Assembly (NCBI RefSeq): GCF_009769735.1
Contig: NZ_WSRO01000002.1
Coordinates: forward strand, 3,546,001 to 3,610,000
From: Streptomyces sp. BA2
Lineage (GTDB): Bacteria; Actinomycetota; Actinomycetes; Streptomycetales; Streptomycetaceae
Direction of reading: 5' to 3'
Length of the DNA stretch: 64,000 nt
The notes under the pieces were generated by a model that had not been told where the DNA came from, ran no database searches, and saw only the letters and a list, made by a program, of their open reading frames with translations. This document shows positions 34,676-45,369 of the stretch, one piece after another. Within the stretch, counting starts at the first letter, position 1. Each line of letters starts with the position of its first letter. The position numbers were made by a program, and so were the translations under genes.

Positions 34676-36406
34676 ATGACGTCGACGCACCCTCCCCTCC
34701 GCGAATCCGACGCCGTCCTCGGGCTGATCAACAGCCGAAGCGACACCGGGCGCAGGCTCCGGCTCGGTGTCCTCTGTCTGCTGCCGGCCTGCGTCGTCGC
34801 GTTCGCCGGGTTCCAGCGGCGCTGGATGTCCGACGACGGCCACATCTACGTCCGTACGGTGCGGCAGATCCTGGCCGGCAACGGCCCCGTCTTCAACGCG
34901 GGCGAACGCGCCGAGTCCTCCACCGGCACCCTCTGGCAGTGGCTGCTCGTGCTCGCGGGGCTGCCGGGCCTCGACATCGCGAGGGCCGCGATGTACGGCG
35001 GGCTGCTGCTGACCGCGGCCGGGTTCGCGTTCGCCTCGCTCGGTGCGGTGCGGCTGTACGCGGACAACGCCGCCAACGCAAGCAACGCAAGCAACGCCGC
35101 CAAGGCGGTCCTCCCCCTCGGCTGCCTCGTCCTGCTCGCTCTGCCGCCCGTCTGGGACTTCGCGACCTCCGGCCTGGAGACCGGACTCGCCACCTGCTGG
35201 ATCGCGGGCGCCTGGCTGCTGCTCGTCACGCGGGCGTCCTCGCTCTCCACGTGTGTCGTCATCGGCCTCGGCCCACTGGTCCGGCCCGACCTCGCGCTCG
35301 TGTCCGCCGTCTTCCTCGTCGCGCAGTGGCTGATGGCGCAGCCATCGCGGCGGGCCACGTTCGGCGGGCTCGGAGCCGCCCTCGCGCTGCCGGTCGCGTA
35401 CGAGATCTTCCGGGTCGGGTACTACGGGCAGCTGATGCCGCTGCCCGGCGTGACCAAGGAGGCCTCGCAGAGCCTGTGGGGCCGCGGGTTCGGCTATCTC
35501 GCGGACTTCGCGGAGCCCTATCTGCTCTGGGTGCCGGCGCTGTTCCTGCTCGCGGCCCTGCTGCCGCCGGCGCCTGCGCGGCGGGACGCCGCTTTCCTGG
35601 TCCCCGCGCTCGCGCCCGTCGTCGCGGGGCTCCTCTGCTGGGCCTACGTCATCAAGGTGGGCGGCGACTTCATGCACGGCCGGATGTTCCTGCCGGGCCT
35701 GCTGCTCATGCTCCTGCCGGTCTTCCTGGTGCCCGTCACGCGCGCGTGGGCCATCGCGGCCGTCGGCGTCGGAATCTGGGCCGTGGCCTGCGCGAGCCTG
35801 CTGCGGATTCCGTACGAGGGCCGGATCGGGCCCGGCGGCGTCGCGGACGAGCGCGGTGTGTACGTCCAGCAGAACGCGGCGCCCCACCCCCTCCACCACT
35901 CCTTCGCGGGCTACCCGAGCAACGTCGCGTACGCACGTCTCGTACGCGAGGCCGATCGTGCGGGCACGCCCAGTCTGTTCCTCGCGAGGACGCCCGCCAC
36001 CGCCAACTCCCCCACCGTCACCGGCGTCTACAGCACGCTCGGCTTCAGCGGCACCGTGGTGCCCCTGGACGGCGCGGCCCTCGACCCGATCGGGCTCGCC
36101 TACCCGCTGGCCGCGCACTCCGAGCGCATCAACGGCCGTGTGGGCCACGACAAGCGGCTCCCGGACACGTGGATCTTCGCCGACCGCGGCCGCGGCCCCC
36201 TCCCCGAGGGCCTCGACCCGGCGGGGGTCGCCGCCGCCCGGCGGGCGCTCGACTGCGGTGCGCTGGCCGAGCTGCGGGCGGCGACGCGGGATCCGATGAC
36301 GCCGCGGCGCTTCCTGCGCAATGTCACCGGGGTGTGGGAGCGGACGTCGTTCCGCTTCCCGAACGATCCGGTGCGGGCCGAGCGGCAGCTCTGCGGCGGG
36401 CGCTAG
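34676..36406 (+). CDS. AftB/ZomB-like polytopic glycosyltransferase
   Basis: This 576-residue membrane protein has about nine hydrophobic helices and a soluble C-terminal domain. The first extracytoplasmic loop reads FQRRWMSDDGHIYVRTVRQI and LAGNGPVFNAGERAESSTGT. This is close to the mycobacterial arabinofuranosyltransferase AftB and the flagellar protein ZomB; the Asp pair is the presumed catalytic site of GT-C enzymes using decaprenyl-linked sugars. The substrate in Streptomyces is unknown. The ATG at 34676 gives MTSTHPPLRESDAVLG; a longer upstream open frame has no similarity. It is alone and converges on the VWA gene. Confidence 0.8.
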   Translation: MTSTHPPLRESDAVLGLINSRSDTGRRLRLGVLCLLPACVVAFAGFQRRWMSDDGHIYVRTVRQILAGNGPVFNAGERAESSTGTLWQWLLVLAGLPGLDIARAAMYGGLLLTAAGFAFASLGAVRLYADNAANASNASNAAKAVLPLGCLVLLALPPVWDFATSGLETGLATCWIAGAWLLLVTRASSLSTCVVIGLGPLVRPDLALVSAVFLVAQWLMAQPSRRATFGGLGAALALPVAYEIFRVGYYGQLMPLPGVTKEASQSLWGRGFGYLADFAEPYLLWVPALFLLAALLPPAPARRDAAFLVPALAPVVAGLLCWAYVIKVGGDFMHGRMFLPGLLLMLLPVFLVPVTRAWAIAAVGVGIWAVACASLLRIPYEGRIGPGGVADERGVYVQQNAAPHPLHHSFAGYPSNVAYARLVREADRAGTPSLFLARTPATANSPTVTGVYSTLGFSGTVVPLDGAALDPIGLAYPLAAHSERINGRVGHDKRLPDTWIFADRGRGPLPEGLDPAGVAAARRALDCGALAELRAATRDPMTPRRFLRNVTGVWERTSFRFPNDPVRAERQLCGGR

Positions 36407-36440
36407 GGCCTGTCCGATGGGCCCTAGGCCGACAGGGCCT
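36405..36440. terminator. bidirectional hairpin between convergent genes
   Basis: Arms AGGGCCTGTC (36405-36414) and GACAGGGCCT (36431-36440) pair with one mismatch around a 16-base loop. They sit precisely between the stops of the glycosyltransferase and VWA genes and so can end both transcripts. Confidence 0.65.
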
Positions 36441-38160
36441 AGCGGCTGCCGGTGATCTCGCCCTCGTCCTCCGCCCCGCCTCCGCCGTACCCGGAACCGC
36501 CGGTGAGGCGGTCCGCCTGCCGGACGGCGGTCGCGAGGTCGCGCAGGGACTTGTCGCCGTCCCCGTCCCCGTCCCCGTCCGAGGCCAACTCCTCCGCGCT
36601 CCTGGCCAGTTCCGCGAGCGTGGGCGCGCCGGGCAGCGGCCGCCAGGGGGTGGATCCGGTGGAGGTGGACATCGGCTCGGGGGCGTCGGCCGTCGTTCCG
36701 GTGTCGGGCCGCACGGCCGGGTCGCCGGGCTCGGTCCGCGCGGAGGTCCCGTGCCGCAGCGCGTCGGCGAAGTACGCGGCGACCGCCGTCGTGCGCAGCC
36801 CGCGGTCGGCGTTCTGGAGCCCGCCCTCCATGTCCGCCGTCTCGATCTCGTTCGACTCCTCGTGCGGGACACGGTTGTCTGGGTCGAGCCAGCGGACGCT
36901 CGCCGTCGCCACGTGCCCGCTCGCGCCGGGCCTCGTCCGTACGGCGTACAGCGCGGTCACGGTGTGTCCGGGACCGACCTCGCCGCCGTCCACGCTGTCG
37001 TCGCGGAAGTCTTCGTCGGCGACCGCGCGGTTCTCGTAGCCGATGAGCCGGAACTGCTTGACGGTCTGCGGGTCGAAGGCGACCTGTGCCTTCGCGTCGC
37101 GGGCGCGCAGCTCGATGTTGGCCGGGAGCTGCTCGCAGAAGACCTTGCGGGCCTCCTCGCTGTCCGACACGTAGGTGGTGTGGCCGTCGCCCTTGTCGGC
37201 GAGGCGTTCCATCAGGGCGTCGCCGTAGTCGCTGCCGACTCCGACCCCGAAGAGGGTGATGCCGTGTTCGCGGCGGGCGTCGGAGATGCGCTCCAGGATG
37301 CCGTCGGCGCTGGTCTCACCGGTGTTGGCGAGGGCGTCGGAGAGGAGCACGACGCGGTTGGTGGCGCCGTCGCGCCTGCCGCCCACCGCGGTGTCGTAGC
37401 CCGTGCGGATGCCCGCCTCCAGGTTGGTGGACTGGGTCGGCTCCATGGCTTCGATGGCCGAGTGCACCTTGCCGCGGTGGTCGCCGAGGCGGGTCATGGG
37501 AAGGACCGTCTCGGCGCTGTCGCTGAAGGTGACGAACGCGACGGAGTCGTCGTCGCGCAGCTTGTCGGTCATGATGCCGAGCGACTCCTTGACCAGGTCG
37601 AGGCGGCCGGGCTCCGCCATCGAACCGGAGACGTCGATCACGAAGGTGAGGGCGGCCGGCGGGCGTTCGCCGTCCGAGCCGTCCCCGCGGGTCGCGAGCC
37701 CCACCCGCATCAGGGACCAGTCGTCCTCGTCGGTGCGGGCGCCGTCGACGTTCACGGAGAAGCCGTCGCCCTCGGGGCGCGGGTAGTCCTGGCGGAAGCT
37801 GTTGACGAACTCTTCGGGGCGTACGGTCGCCGGGTCCGGGAGGCGGCCCTCGGCGAGAGTGCGGCGGGCGAAGCCGTAGGAGGCGGTGTCCACGTCCAAG
37901 GCGAACGTGGAGAGGTAGTCCGGTGGCGGGGCGAAGTCGCGGTCCTTGCCGTCCTGTTGCTCACCGGGGGTGGCCGCGTCGCCGCCCTCGGGCGATGCTG
38001 GGCCCGGCGCGGGCAGCGGCGCGGTGCCGCCTCGTTCCTTGCCGCTGCTGTCGGTGGCGCGGTCCATGTTGTCGCTGCCGCCACCACTGCATCCGGTGAG
38101 CAGCATCCCGCCCGCCATGACCACGGCCAGCAGCCCCTGCCGTATCTTCCGGGTCCCCAT
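36439..38160 (-). CDS. VWA-domain lipoprotein, YfbK-like
   Basis: The 573-residue exported protein starts MGTRKIRQGLLAVVMAGGML with lipobox LLTGCSGG, so it is lipid-anchored after cleavage before Cys. A low-complexity linker precedes the YfbK N-terminal region (FALDVDTASYGFARRTLAEG). The von Willebrand A domain has an intact MIDAS, FVIDVSGSMAEPG, with VAFVTFSDSAETV. The C-terminal DUF3520-type region contains YAVRTRPGASGHVATASVRW and a run of Asp-Gly repeats. It is a metal-dependent adhesion or scaffold protein of unknown partner. ATG 38160 has GGGGGAC upstream; the frame's earlier ATG at 38190 is less likely. Confidence 0.85.
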   Translation of the reverse strand: MGTRKIRQGLLAVVMAGGMLLTGCSGGGSDNMDRATDSSGKERGGTAPLPAPGPASPEGGDAATPGEQQDGKDRDFAPPPDYLSTFALDVDTASYGFARRTLAEGRLPDPATVRPEEFVNSFRQDYPRPEGDGFSVNVDGARTDEDDWSLMRVGLATRGDGSDGERPPAALTFVIDVSGSMAEPGRLDLVKESLGIMTDKLRDDDSVAFVTFSDSAETVLPMTRLGDHRGKVHSAIEAMEPTQSTNLEAGIRTGYDTAVGGRRDGATNRVVLLSDALANTGETSADGILERISDARREHGITLFGVGVGSDYGDALMERLADKGDGHTTYVSDSEEARKVFCEQLPANIELRARDAKAQVAFDPQTVKQFRLIGYENRAVADEDFRDDSVDGGEVGPGHTVTALYAVRTRPGASGHVATASVRWLDPDNRVPHEESNEIETADMEGGLQNADRGLRTTAVAAYFADALRHGTSARTEPGDPAVRPDTGTTADAPEPMSTSTGSTPWRPLPGAPTLAELARSAEELASDGDGDGDGDKSLRDLATAVRQADRLTGGSGYGGGGAEDEGEITGSR

Positions 38161-38304
38161 CTTTGTCCCCCTCGGGTCGTCCGCCTTCATGACTGTGACG
38201 CGCGGGGTGCCTCGGACGATCGCTCGGGGACGTTGCGGAAGAGTCTCGATGCGGGAACAGCGGGGGTTACGAAGGGGTCCCTACGACACGGCTACGACGC
38301 GGCC

Positions 38305-39198
38305 CTACGACACCACGTCCTTCCGCGCGAACCCCCGGAACGCCAGCGCGAAAAGCACCAGTGCGTACGTCACCGAGACCGCCGAGCCCTGGATCATTCC
38401 GCCCCACTCCATCCTCGGCTGGATCGCGTCCGCCCACGCGAACTGCCAGTGCGCCGGCAGGAAGTCGCGCCAGCTGCCCAGTGCCGTCACCGCGTCGAGG
38501 ACGTTGCCGACGATGGTCAGGCCGACCGCGCCGCCCACCGCTCCCAGCGGCGCGTCGGTCTTGGTCGAGAGCCAGAACGCGAGGGCGGCCGTGACCAGTT
38601 GGGAGACGAAGATGTACGCCACGACGATCACCAGGCGCTGCGCTGCCGTCCCCGCGGGCAGTGCTCCGCCGGTCGGGATCTGCAGCGGGCCCCAGCCGTA
38701 GGCCACTGTCCCGACCGCGAGGGCGATCAGCGGGAGCAGGATCATCGCCGCGGCGCTGAGGCCGAGCGCGACCGCCAGCTTCGAGAACAGGAGGCGGGCC
38801 CGCGGCACCGGCGCCGCGAGCAGATAGCGGAGGGACGACCAGCTCGCCTCCGAGGCGACCGTGTCCCCGCAGAACAGCGCGACCGGGATGACCAGCAAGA
38901 AGCCCGCCGACACGAACAGACACGTCGCGGCGAAGTTCGCGCCCGACGCCGTGGCCGTGTCCATCAGCGTCACCCGGCCGCTTCGGGACTCCGGCGACCC
39001 GGCGACGGTGAACGCGATGAGCAGCACGAAGGGCAGCAGGCCCATCACGCCGCCCATGACCAGCGTCCTGCGCCGCTTCAGCTGGCGGACCGCCTCGACC
39101 CGCAGCGGCAGCGTGCGGCCGGGGCGGTATCCGGGGGCCGTGGCGCGTTCCGTGCCCGGCTCCGTGGATGCGGCTGGGGCTGGGGCTGGGGCGCTCAT
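38305..39198 (-). CDS. ABC-2-type transporter permease
   Basis: This 297-residue integral membrane protein has six predicted helices, including LPFVLLIAFTVAG, TCLFVSAGFLLVIPVALFCG, LGLSAAAMILLPLIALAVGT and IVVAYIFVSQLVTAALAFWL. Its N-terminus is Ala/Pro-rich. A short loop SWSSLRYLLAAPVPRARLLF is typical of ABC-2 permeases. ATG 39198 overlaps the stop of the hydrolase-ABC fusion gene by ATGA, so it forms the transporter with that ATPase domain. The substrate is not predictable. Confidence 0.88.
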   Translation of the reverse strand: MSAPAPAPAASTEPGTERATAPGYRPGRTLPLRVEAVRQLKRRRTLVMGGVMGLLPFVLLIAFTVAGSPESRSGRVTLMDTATASGANFAATCLFVSAGFLLVIPVALFCGDTVASEASWSSLRYLLAAPVPRARLLFSKLAVALGLSAAAMILLPLIALAVGTVAYGWGPLQIPTGGALPAGTAAQRLVIVVAYIFVSQLVTAALAFWLSTKTDAPLGAVGGAVGLTIVGNVLDAVTALGSWRDFLPAHWQFAWADAIQPRMEWGGMIQGSAVSVTYALVLFALAFRGFARKDVVS

Positions 39199-41840
39199 GC
39201 GGTGCCTCCGTCGATCAGGGTCAGGAACGCGTCTTCGAGGCGGCGGTGCGGCCCCATGGACTCCACCGGCAGCTCCAGGCGCACCAGTTCGGGCAGCAGC
39301 CGTGCCGCGCTCGCGCCGTCCGTGCCGTCGAGGCGTACCAGGAGGCCGCCGTCCGCGCGGGCCGCCGATGCCACGCCGGGCAGGGCGGCGACCTTGTCGA
39401 CCATGGGGTCGGAGACGTCGTCCGCGAGCCCCACCAGGAGCGTGTCGCCGGAGCCGACGATCTCGGAGACCGGGCCCGCCTGGACAAGGCGGCCGCGGTC
39501 CATGACCACCAGGTGGGTGCAGGACTGCTCGACCTCGGCGAGGAGGTGGCTGGAGACGATGACCGTGCGGCCGCCCGACGCGTACCGGATCATCACCTCG
39601 CGCATCTCGCGGATCTGTGGCGGGTCGAGGCCGTTCGTCGGTTCGTCGAGGATCAGCAGGTCCGGCATGCCGAGCATCGCCTGGGCGATCGCGAGCCGCT
39701 GCCGCATGCCCTGCGAGTACGTCCGCACCGCGCGGGCCAGCGCGTCGCCGAGCCCGGCGATCTCCAACGCCTCGTCCATGCGGGCGTCTTCGGCGGGGCG
39801 CCCGGTGGCCTTCCAGTACAGCTCCAGATTCTCGCGGCCGGAGAGGTGCGGCAGGAAGCCCGCGCCCTCGACGAACGCGCCGACCCTGGAGAGGACCGGA
39901 GCGCCCGGCCGGATCGCCTGCCCGAAGACGCGGATCTCGCCCGCGTCGGGCCGGATCAGGCCCATGAGCATGCGCAGGGTCGTCGTCTTGCCCGCGCCGT
40001 TCGGACCCAGGAGGCCGAGCACCTGCCCCTTCTCGACGCTGAAGGAGACGTCACGGACCGCGTAACGGTCCGCCGACTTCGCGTACCGCTTGCTCAAGTC
40101 CGTGATCCGAAGGGGCACTTCGGCCAGCTCCGGGTCCGGCGCGGGCGCCGATGTCCGCCGCCGGGCGGTGATCAGGAGCAGCACCGCGATGGCCGCTCCG
40201 GACGCCGGGAGCCACCACACCCAGGCGGGCAGCGGAGCCGCCGCCGTCTTCACGCCGGGCGCCGTGGGGACCTTCAGGTCGCCCTTGACGGACACGGTGT
40301 ACGTGGCGGGCTGCGCCGGAGAGGCGTAACCGAGGTCCGTCGAGGCGAGGACGAGGCGGAGGCGGTGGCCCTTCTGGAGGTCGTGGTCGACGGCCGGCAG
40401 GGTGAGGGTGACGTCCTTGCCCGCCTTCGCGCCCTCCACGCGGATCGGCGAGACCAGCTGCGAGGGCAGCACCTTCTGCCCGCCGCCGGGCCCCACGTCG
40501 TACACCTTTCCGAAGAGCACGGCGTCCTCGCTGTCGGACTTGACGTGCACCCGCACCTTCGGTGACCCGGTGACCCGCAGGTCGTCCTTGAGCGGCGCCG
40601 ACTGGAACGCGGCGTGCTGGCCGGGGAAGTCGAGGGAGACTCCGACGCCGAGCGAGGAGAGCTGGCCAAGACCGCCGCCGCCCGCGCCGGGGAGCGCGGA
40701 GATGGCGGGCGGTGCGGCCCCCGCGGGGTTCTCGACGCGCTGCGGCTCGCGTCCGCTGAGCGCGATGTCCCGCTGCCCGTTCTCCAGACCGGGGTACGTG
40801 TCGCCGCTCGCGCCCCGCAGCTGTGCCGCGCCGTCGGTGGAGTCGACGCCTCCGGTGCGGGTGACCCGGAAGGCGGGGCCGGTGTCCGCGCTCTTGTCGT
40901 CCTTCAGATAGCGGTCGAACCACGATCCGATGCGTGCGTTCACGCGCCCGATCTCGCGGTCGCCGCCGTCATGGCCGCCCGAGATCCAGTCGACGGACAC
41001 GGGAGCGTGGTTGCCGCGGATCGCCTTGGCCGTGGCGTCGGCCTGGCCGAGCGGGAAGAGGGAGTCGGTCTGGCCCTGGAAGAGCAGGGCGGGCACCTTG
41101 ATGCGGTCGCCGACGGCGGCGGGGCTTCGCTCGGCGAGGAGCTTGCTCGCCTCGGCGTCCGGCTTCCCGGCCACGGCGACGCGGTTGTACATCTCACAGA
41201 GCCGCTTCTCGAACCGCTCGCAGCCGCCGCCGGTGTTGATGAAGAGGCCGGCCCAGAGCTTCTTGAACACGCCGTTCGGGAAGAGGGCGTCGCTGAGGTT
41301 CCAGTACGTGATCTGGGGGGCGATGGCGTCCACCCGGTCGTCGTACCCGGCGGCGAGGAGGGAGACCGCGCCTCCGTACGAGGCACCGGTCATGCCCACG
41401 CGGGGGTCGCCCTTCTTGTCCAGCTGCACCTCGGGCCGCTCGGCCAGCCAGTCGATGAGCCCACGGGCGTCGGCGACCTCGCCCTTCGGGTCGTTGAGGC
41501 CGATCTTGCCGGTGGACTTTCCGAAGCTGCGGGCGGACCAGGTCAGGACCGCGTACCCCTTGGCCGCCAGGTCCTCCGCCTGGGCGCGCAGGTCGTCCTT
41601 GCTGCCGCCGAAGCCGTGGCCGATGAGGACCGCGGGGCGCTTCGTGCCGGGGTCCCCCGCCGTGAAGTACGAGGTGTCGATCTTCGCGCCGCCCGCGCCG
41701 GGCATCCGCATCATGCGGTCCTCGCGGTGCACGGCGGGCCCGTCGTCCGATGCCGCCGCCGTCCACGTGCCCGCCCCCACCAGGACGGCGAGGGCGGCCG
41801 CGGCGGCGAGCAGTCTGCGCCTGGGCAGTCGTAGATCCAT
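39195..41840 (-). CDS. fusion of S15/CocE-type alpha/beta hydrolase with ABC transporter ATPase
   Basis: The 881-residue protein combines two enzymes. After a signal anchor (LLAAAAALAVLVGAGTWTAA) comes an X-Pro-dipeptidase-like hydrolase with VLIGHGFGGSKDD and the nucleophile motif GMTGASYGGAVSLLAAGYDD. A CocE-type C-terminal beta domain follows (about 360-540). A helix (WVWWLPASGAAIAVLLLITA) crosses the membrane near residue 560. The cytoplasmic part is an ABC domain with LGLLGPNGAGKTTTLR, TYSQGMRQRLAIAQAML and LLILDEPTNGLDP. The hydrolase would face outside and the ATPase inside, working with the coupled permease. Family-wide, such fusions occur in Streptomyces, but their substrate is unknown. 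Confidence 0.88.
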   Translation of the reverse strand: MDLRLPRRRLLAAAAALAVLVGAGTWTAAASDDGPAVHREDRMMRMPGAGGAKIDTSYFTAGDPGTKRPAVLIGHGFGGSKDDLRAQAEDLAAKGYAVLTWSARSFGKSTGKIGLNDPKGEVADARGLIDWLAERPEVQLDKKGDPRVGMTGASYGGAVSLLAAGYDDRVDAIAPQITYWNLSDALFPNGVFKKLWAGLFINTGGGCERFEKRLCEMYNRVAVAGKPDAEASKLLAERSPAAVGDRIKVPALLFQGQTDSLFPLGQADATAKAIRGNHAPVSVDWISGGHDGGDREIGRVNARIGSWFDRYLKDDKSADTGPAFRVTRTGGVDSTDGAAQLRGASGDTYPGLENGQRDIALSGREPQRVENPAGAAPPAISALPGAGGGGLGQLSSLGVGVSLDFPGQHAAFQSAPLKDDLRVTGSPKVRVHVKSDSEDAVLFGKVYDVGPGGGQKVLPSQLVSPIRVEGAKAGKDVTLTLPAVDHDLQKGHRLRLVLASTDLGYASPAQPATYTVSVKGDLKVPTAPGVKTAAAPLPAWVWWLPASGAAIAVLLLITARRRTSAPAPDPELAEVPLRITDLSKRYAKSADRYAVRDVSFSVEKGQVLGLLGPNGAGKTTTLRMLMGLIRPDAGEIRVFGQAIRPGAPVLSRVGAFVEGAGFLPHLSGRENLELYWKATGRPAEDARMDEALEIAGLGDALARAVRTYSQGMRQRLAIAQAMLGMPDLLILDEPTNGLDPPQIREMREVMIRYASGGRTVIVSSHLLAEVEQSCTHLVVMDRGRLVQAGPVSEIVGSGDTLLVGLADDVSDPMVDKVAALPGVASAARADGGLLVRLDGTDGASAARLLPELVRLELPVESMGPHRRLEDAFLTLIDGGTA

Positions 41841-41967
41841 GCGTCAACCGTACGGGCGAGGGCTGACAACCGAGGCAGCCGGTGGGTTGAACCGGCTTAC
41901 CTCCCTGGGGAGTAGGCATAGGGGCCCGCGTACCACCACCGTGGTACGCGGGCCCCCCTGACCACGC

Positions 41968-43470
<1,503 letters not shown>

Positions 43471-43494
43471 GACAAGCATCCCTACTCTCACATC

Positions 43495-45369
43495 TCACAG
43501 GTGGCGGCGTCGGGCTGAGACGTGCCGGTCGTACTCTTTCCTGGCCTTGATCGCGGACGGCCGGTCCGCGGTCTCGGCCACGGGCACATCCCACCACGCC
43601 TGCGCCGGGGGCGGGGGCGACACTGTGTCTGCCGTTTCCGTCTCCACGTAGACACATGTGGGGCGGTCGGCCGTCCGCGCTTCGGCGAGGGCATCGCGCA
43701 GGTCAGCCACTGTTTTGGCGCGGATCACGTGCATCCCGAGCGAGGCCGCGTTGGCCGCGAGATCGACGGGCAGCGGGGCACCCGTGTACGTGCCGTCCTG
43801 CGCCCGGAAGCGGTAGGCCGTACCGAACCGCTCGCCGCCCACGGACTCGGAGAGCCCGCCGATGGACGCGTACCCGTGGTTCTGCAGGATCACGACCTTG
43901 ACCGGGATGTTCTCCTGGACGGCCGTGACGATCTCGGTGGGCATCATCAGATACGTCCCGTCGCCCACCAGCGCCCAGACCGGGCGGTCCGGCGCCGCCA
44001 TCGCGACGCCGATCGAGGCGGGGATCTCGTATCCCATGCAGGAGTAGCCGTACTCGACGTGGTACTGCCGGGGCGAGCGTGCCCTCCACAGCTTGTGGAG
44101 ATCGCCGGGGAGGGATCCGGCCGCATTGATGATCACGTCCTCGTCCGTGACCAACTCGTCAAGGAGGCCGAGGACTTGGAGCTGCGTGGGCCGTACGTCG
44201 GGTTCGTCGGCCGCGTACGCCGCGTCGACCCGCTGTTCCCACCGCACCTTGTCCTCGGTGTACTCGGCGACGTACGCGGGCGGCACACGCCATCCTTCCA
44301 GGGCTCCGGTCAGGGCCTCCAGGCCCGCGCGGGCATCCGCGATCAGAGGGGTGCCCGCCATCTTGTGGCCGTCGAACGCGGCGACGTTGAGGTTCACGAA
44401 GCGGACGTCCGGCGTCTCGAAGAGCGTGCCGGAGGCGGTGGTGAAGTCGCTGTAGCGGGTGCCGACGCCGATCACCAGGTCGGCGGTGCGGGCGAGTTCG
44501 TCGGCCGTGGCCGTGCCCGTGTGCCCGATGCCGCCCACGTCCGCCGGGTGGTCGAACCGCAGGGACCCCTTGCCCGCCTGGGTGGAGGCGACAGGGATGC
44601 CGGTCACGTCCGCGAGCTTCCGCAACGCCTCCTCGGCCGCGCTGTGGTGGACGCCGCCGCCCGCGACGATCAGCGGCCGCCGCGCGTCGCGCACGGCCCG
44701 TGCCGCGGAGGCGAGTTCGCGCGGATCGGGAGCTTGACGGCGTACGCCCCACACCCTCTCCGCGAAGAACTCCTCCGGCCAGTCGTACGCCTCCGCCTGC
44801 ACGTCCTGCGGAAGCGCGAGAGTCACGGCGCCGGTCTCCGCCGGGTCGGTGAGCACGCGCATCGCGGCGAGCGCGGCCGGGATCAGGGCCTCGGGGCGGG
44901 TGACGCGGTCGAAGTACTTCGACACCGGGCGCAGACAGTCGTTCACCGACACGTCGCCCGCGTACGGGACTTCGAGCTGCTGGAGGACCGGGTCGGCGGG
45001 GCGGGCCGCGAAGATGTCGCCGGGCAGGAGCAGGACGGGGAGGTGGTTGACGGTCGCGAGCGCGGCGCCGGTGACGAGGTTGGTCGCGCCGGGACCGATG
45101 GAGGTGGTGACGGCGTGCGTGGACAGGCGGCCCGACTGGCGGGCGTACCCGACGGCGGCGTGCACCATGGCCTGTTCGTTGCGGCCCTGGAGGTAGGGCA
45201 TCTCGTCGCCGTACTCGACGAGCGCCTGGCCGATGCCCGCTACGTTGCCGTGCCCGAAGATGCCCCAGGTGGCGCCGATGAGCCGCTGCCGCTCGCCGTC
45301 GCGCTCGGTGAACTGCCGGGACAGGAAGCGGACGAGGGCCTGCGCGGTGGTGAGCCTCGTCGTGGTCAT
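43495..45369 (-). CDS. iolD: 3D-(3,5/4)-trihydroxycyclohexane-1,2-dione hydrolase
   Basis: The 624-residue thiamine-diphosphate enzyme opens the inositol-derived ring to 5-deoxy-glucuronate. N-terminal ThDP pyrimidine domain: IFGHGNVAGIGQALVEYGDE, with the GRNEQAMVHAA Glu. A central domain follows. The C-terminal ThDP motif is WALVGDGTYLMMPTEIVTAV plus VVILQNHGYASIGG. ATG 45369 has GGAGGGAT upstream and overlaps the iolB stop by ATGA, so translation is coupled. The length fits IolD and separates it from acetolactate synthase (about 560-600). Confidence 0.94.
   Translation of the reverse strand: MTTTRLTTAQALVRFLSRQFTERDGERQRLIGATWGIFGHGNVAGIGQALVEYGDEMPYLQGRNEQAMVHAAVGYARQSGRLSTHAVTTSIGPGATNLVTGAALATVNHLPVLLLPGDIFAARPADPVLQQLEVPYAGDVSVNDCLRPVSKYFDRVTRPEALIPAALAAMRVLTDPAETGAVTLALPQDVQAEAYDWPEEFFAERVWGVRRQAPDPRELASAARAVRDARRPLIVAGGGVHHSAAEEALRKLADVTGIPVASTQAGKGSLRFDHPADVGGIGHTGTATADELARTADLVIGVGTRYSDFTTASGTLFETPDVRFVNLNVAAFDGHKMAGTPLIADARAGLEALTGALEGWRVPPAYVAEYTEDKVRWEQRVDAAYAADEPDVRPTQLQVLGLLDELVTDEDVIINAAGSLPGDLHKLWRARSPRQYHVEYGYSCMGYEIPASIGVAMAAPDRPVWALVGDGTYLMMPTEIVTAVQENIPVKVVILQNHGYASIGGLSESVGGERFGTAYRFRAQDGTYTGAPLPVDLAANAASLGMHVIRAKTVADLRDALAEARTADRPTCVYVETETADTVSPPPPAQAWWDVPVAETADRPSAIKARKEYDRHVSARRRHL

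Noticed and set aside
34939..40065. A 1708-codon open frame on the plus strand
   Set aside because: It runs through the sense or antisense of five well-supported genes, is Arg/Pro/Ala-rich low-complexity sequence and shows no domain. Long antisense frames are normal in DNA with G+C-rich third positions.
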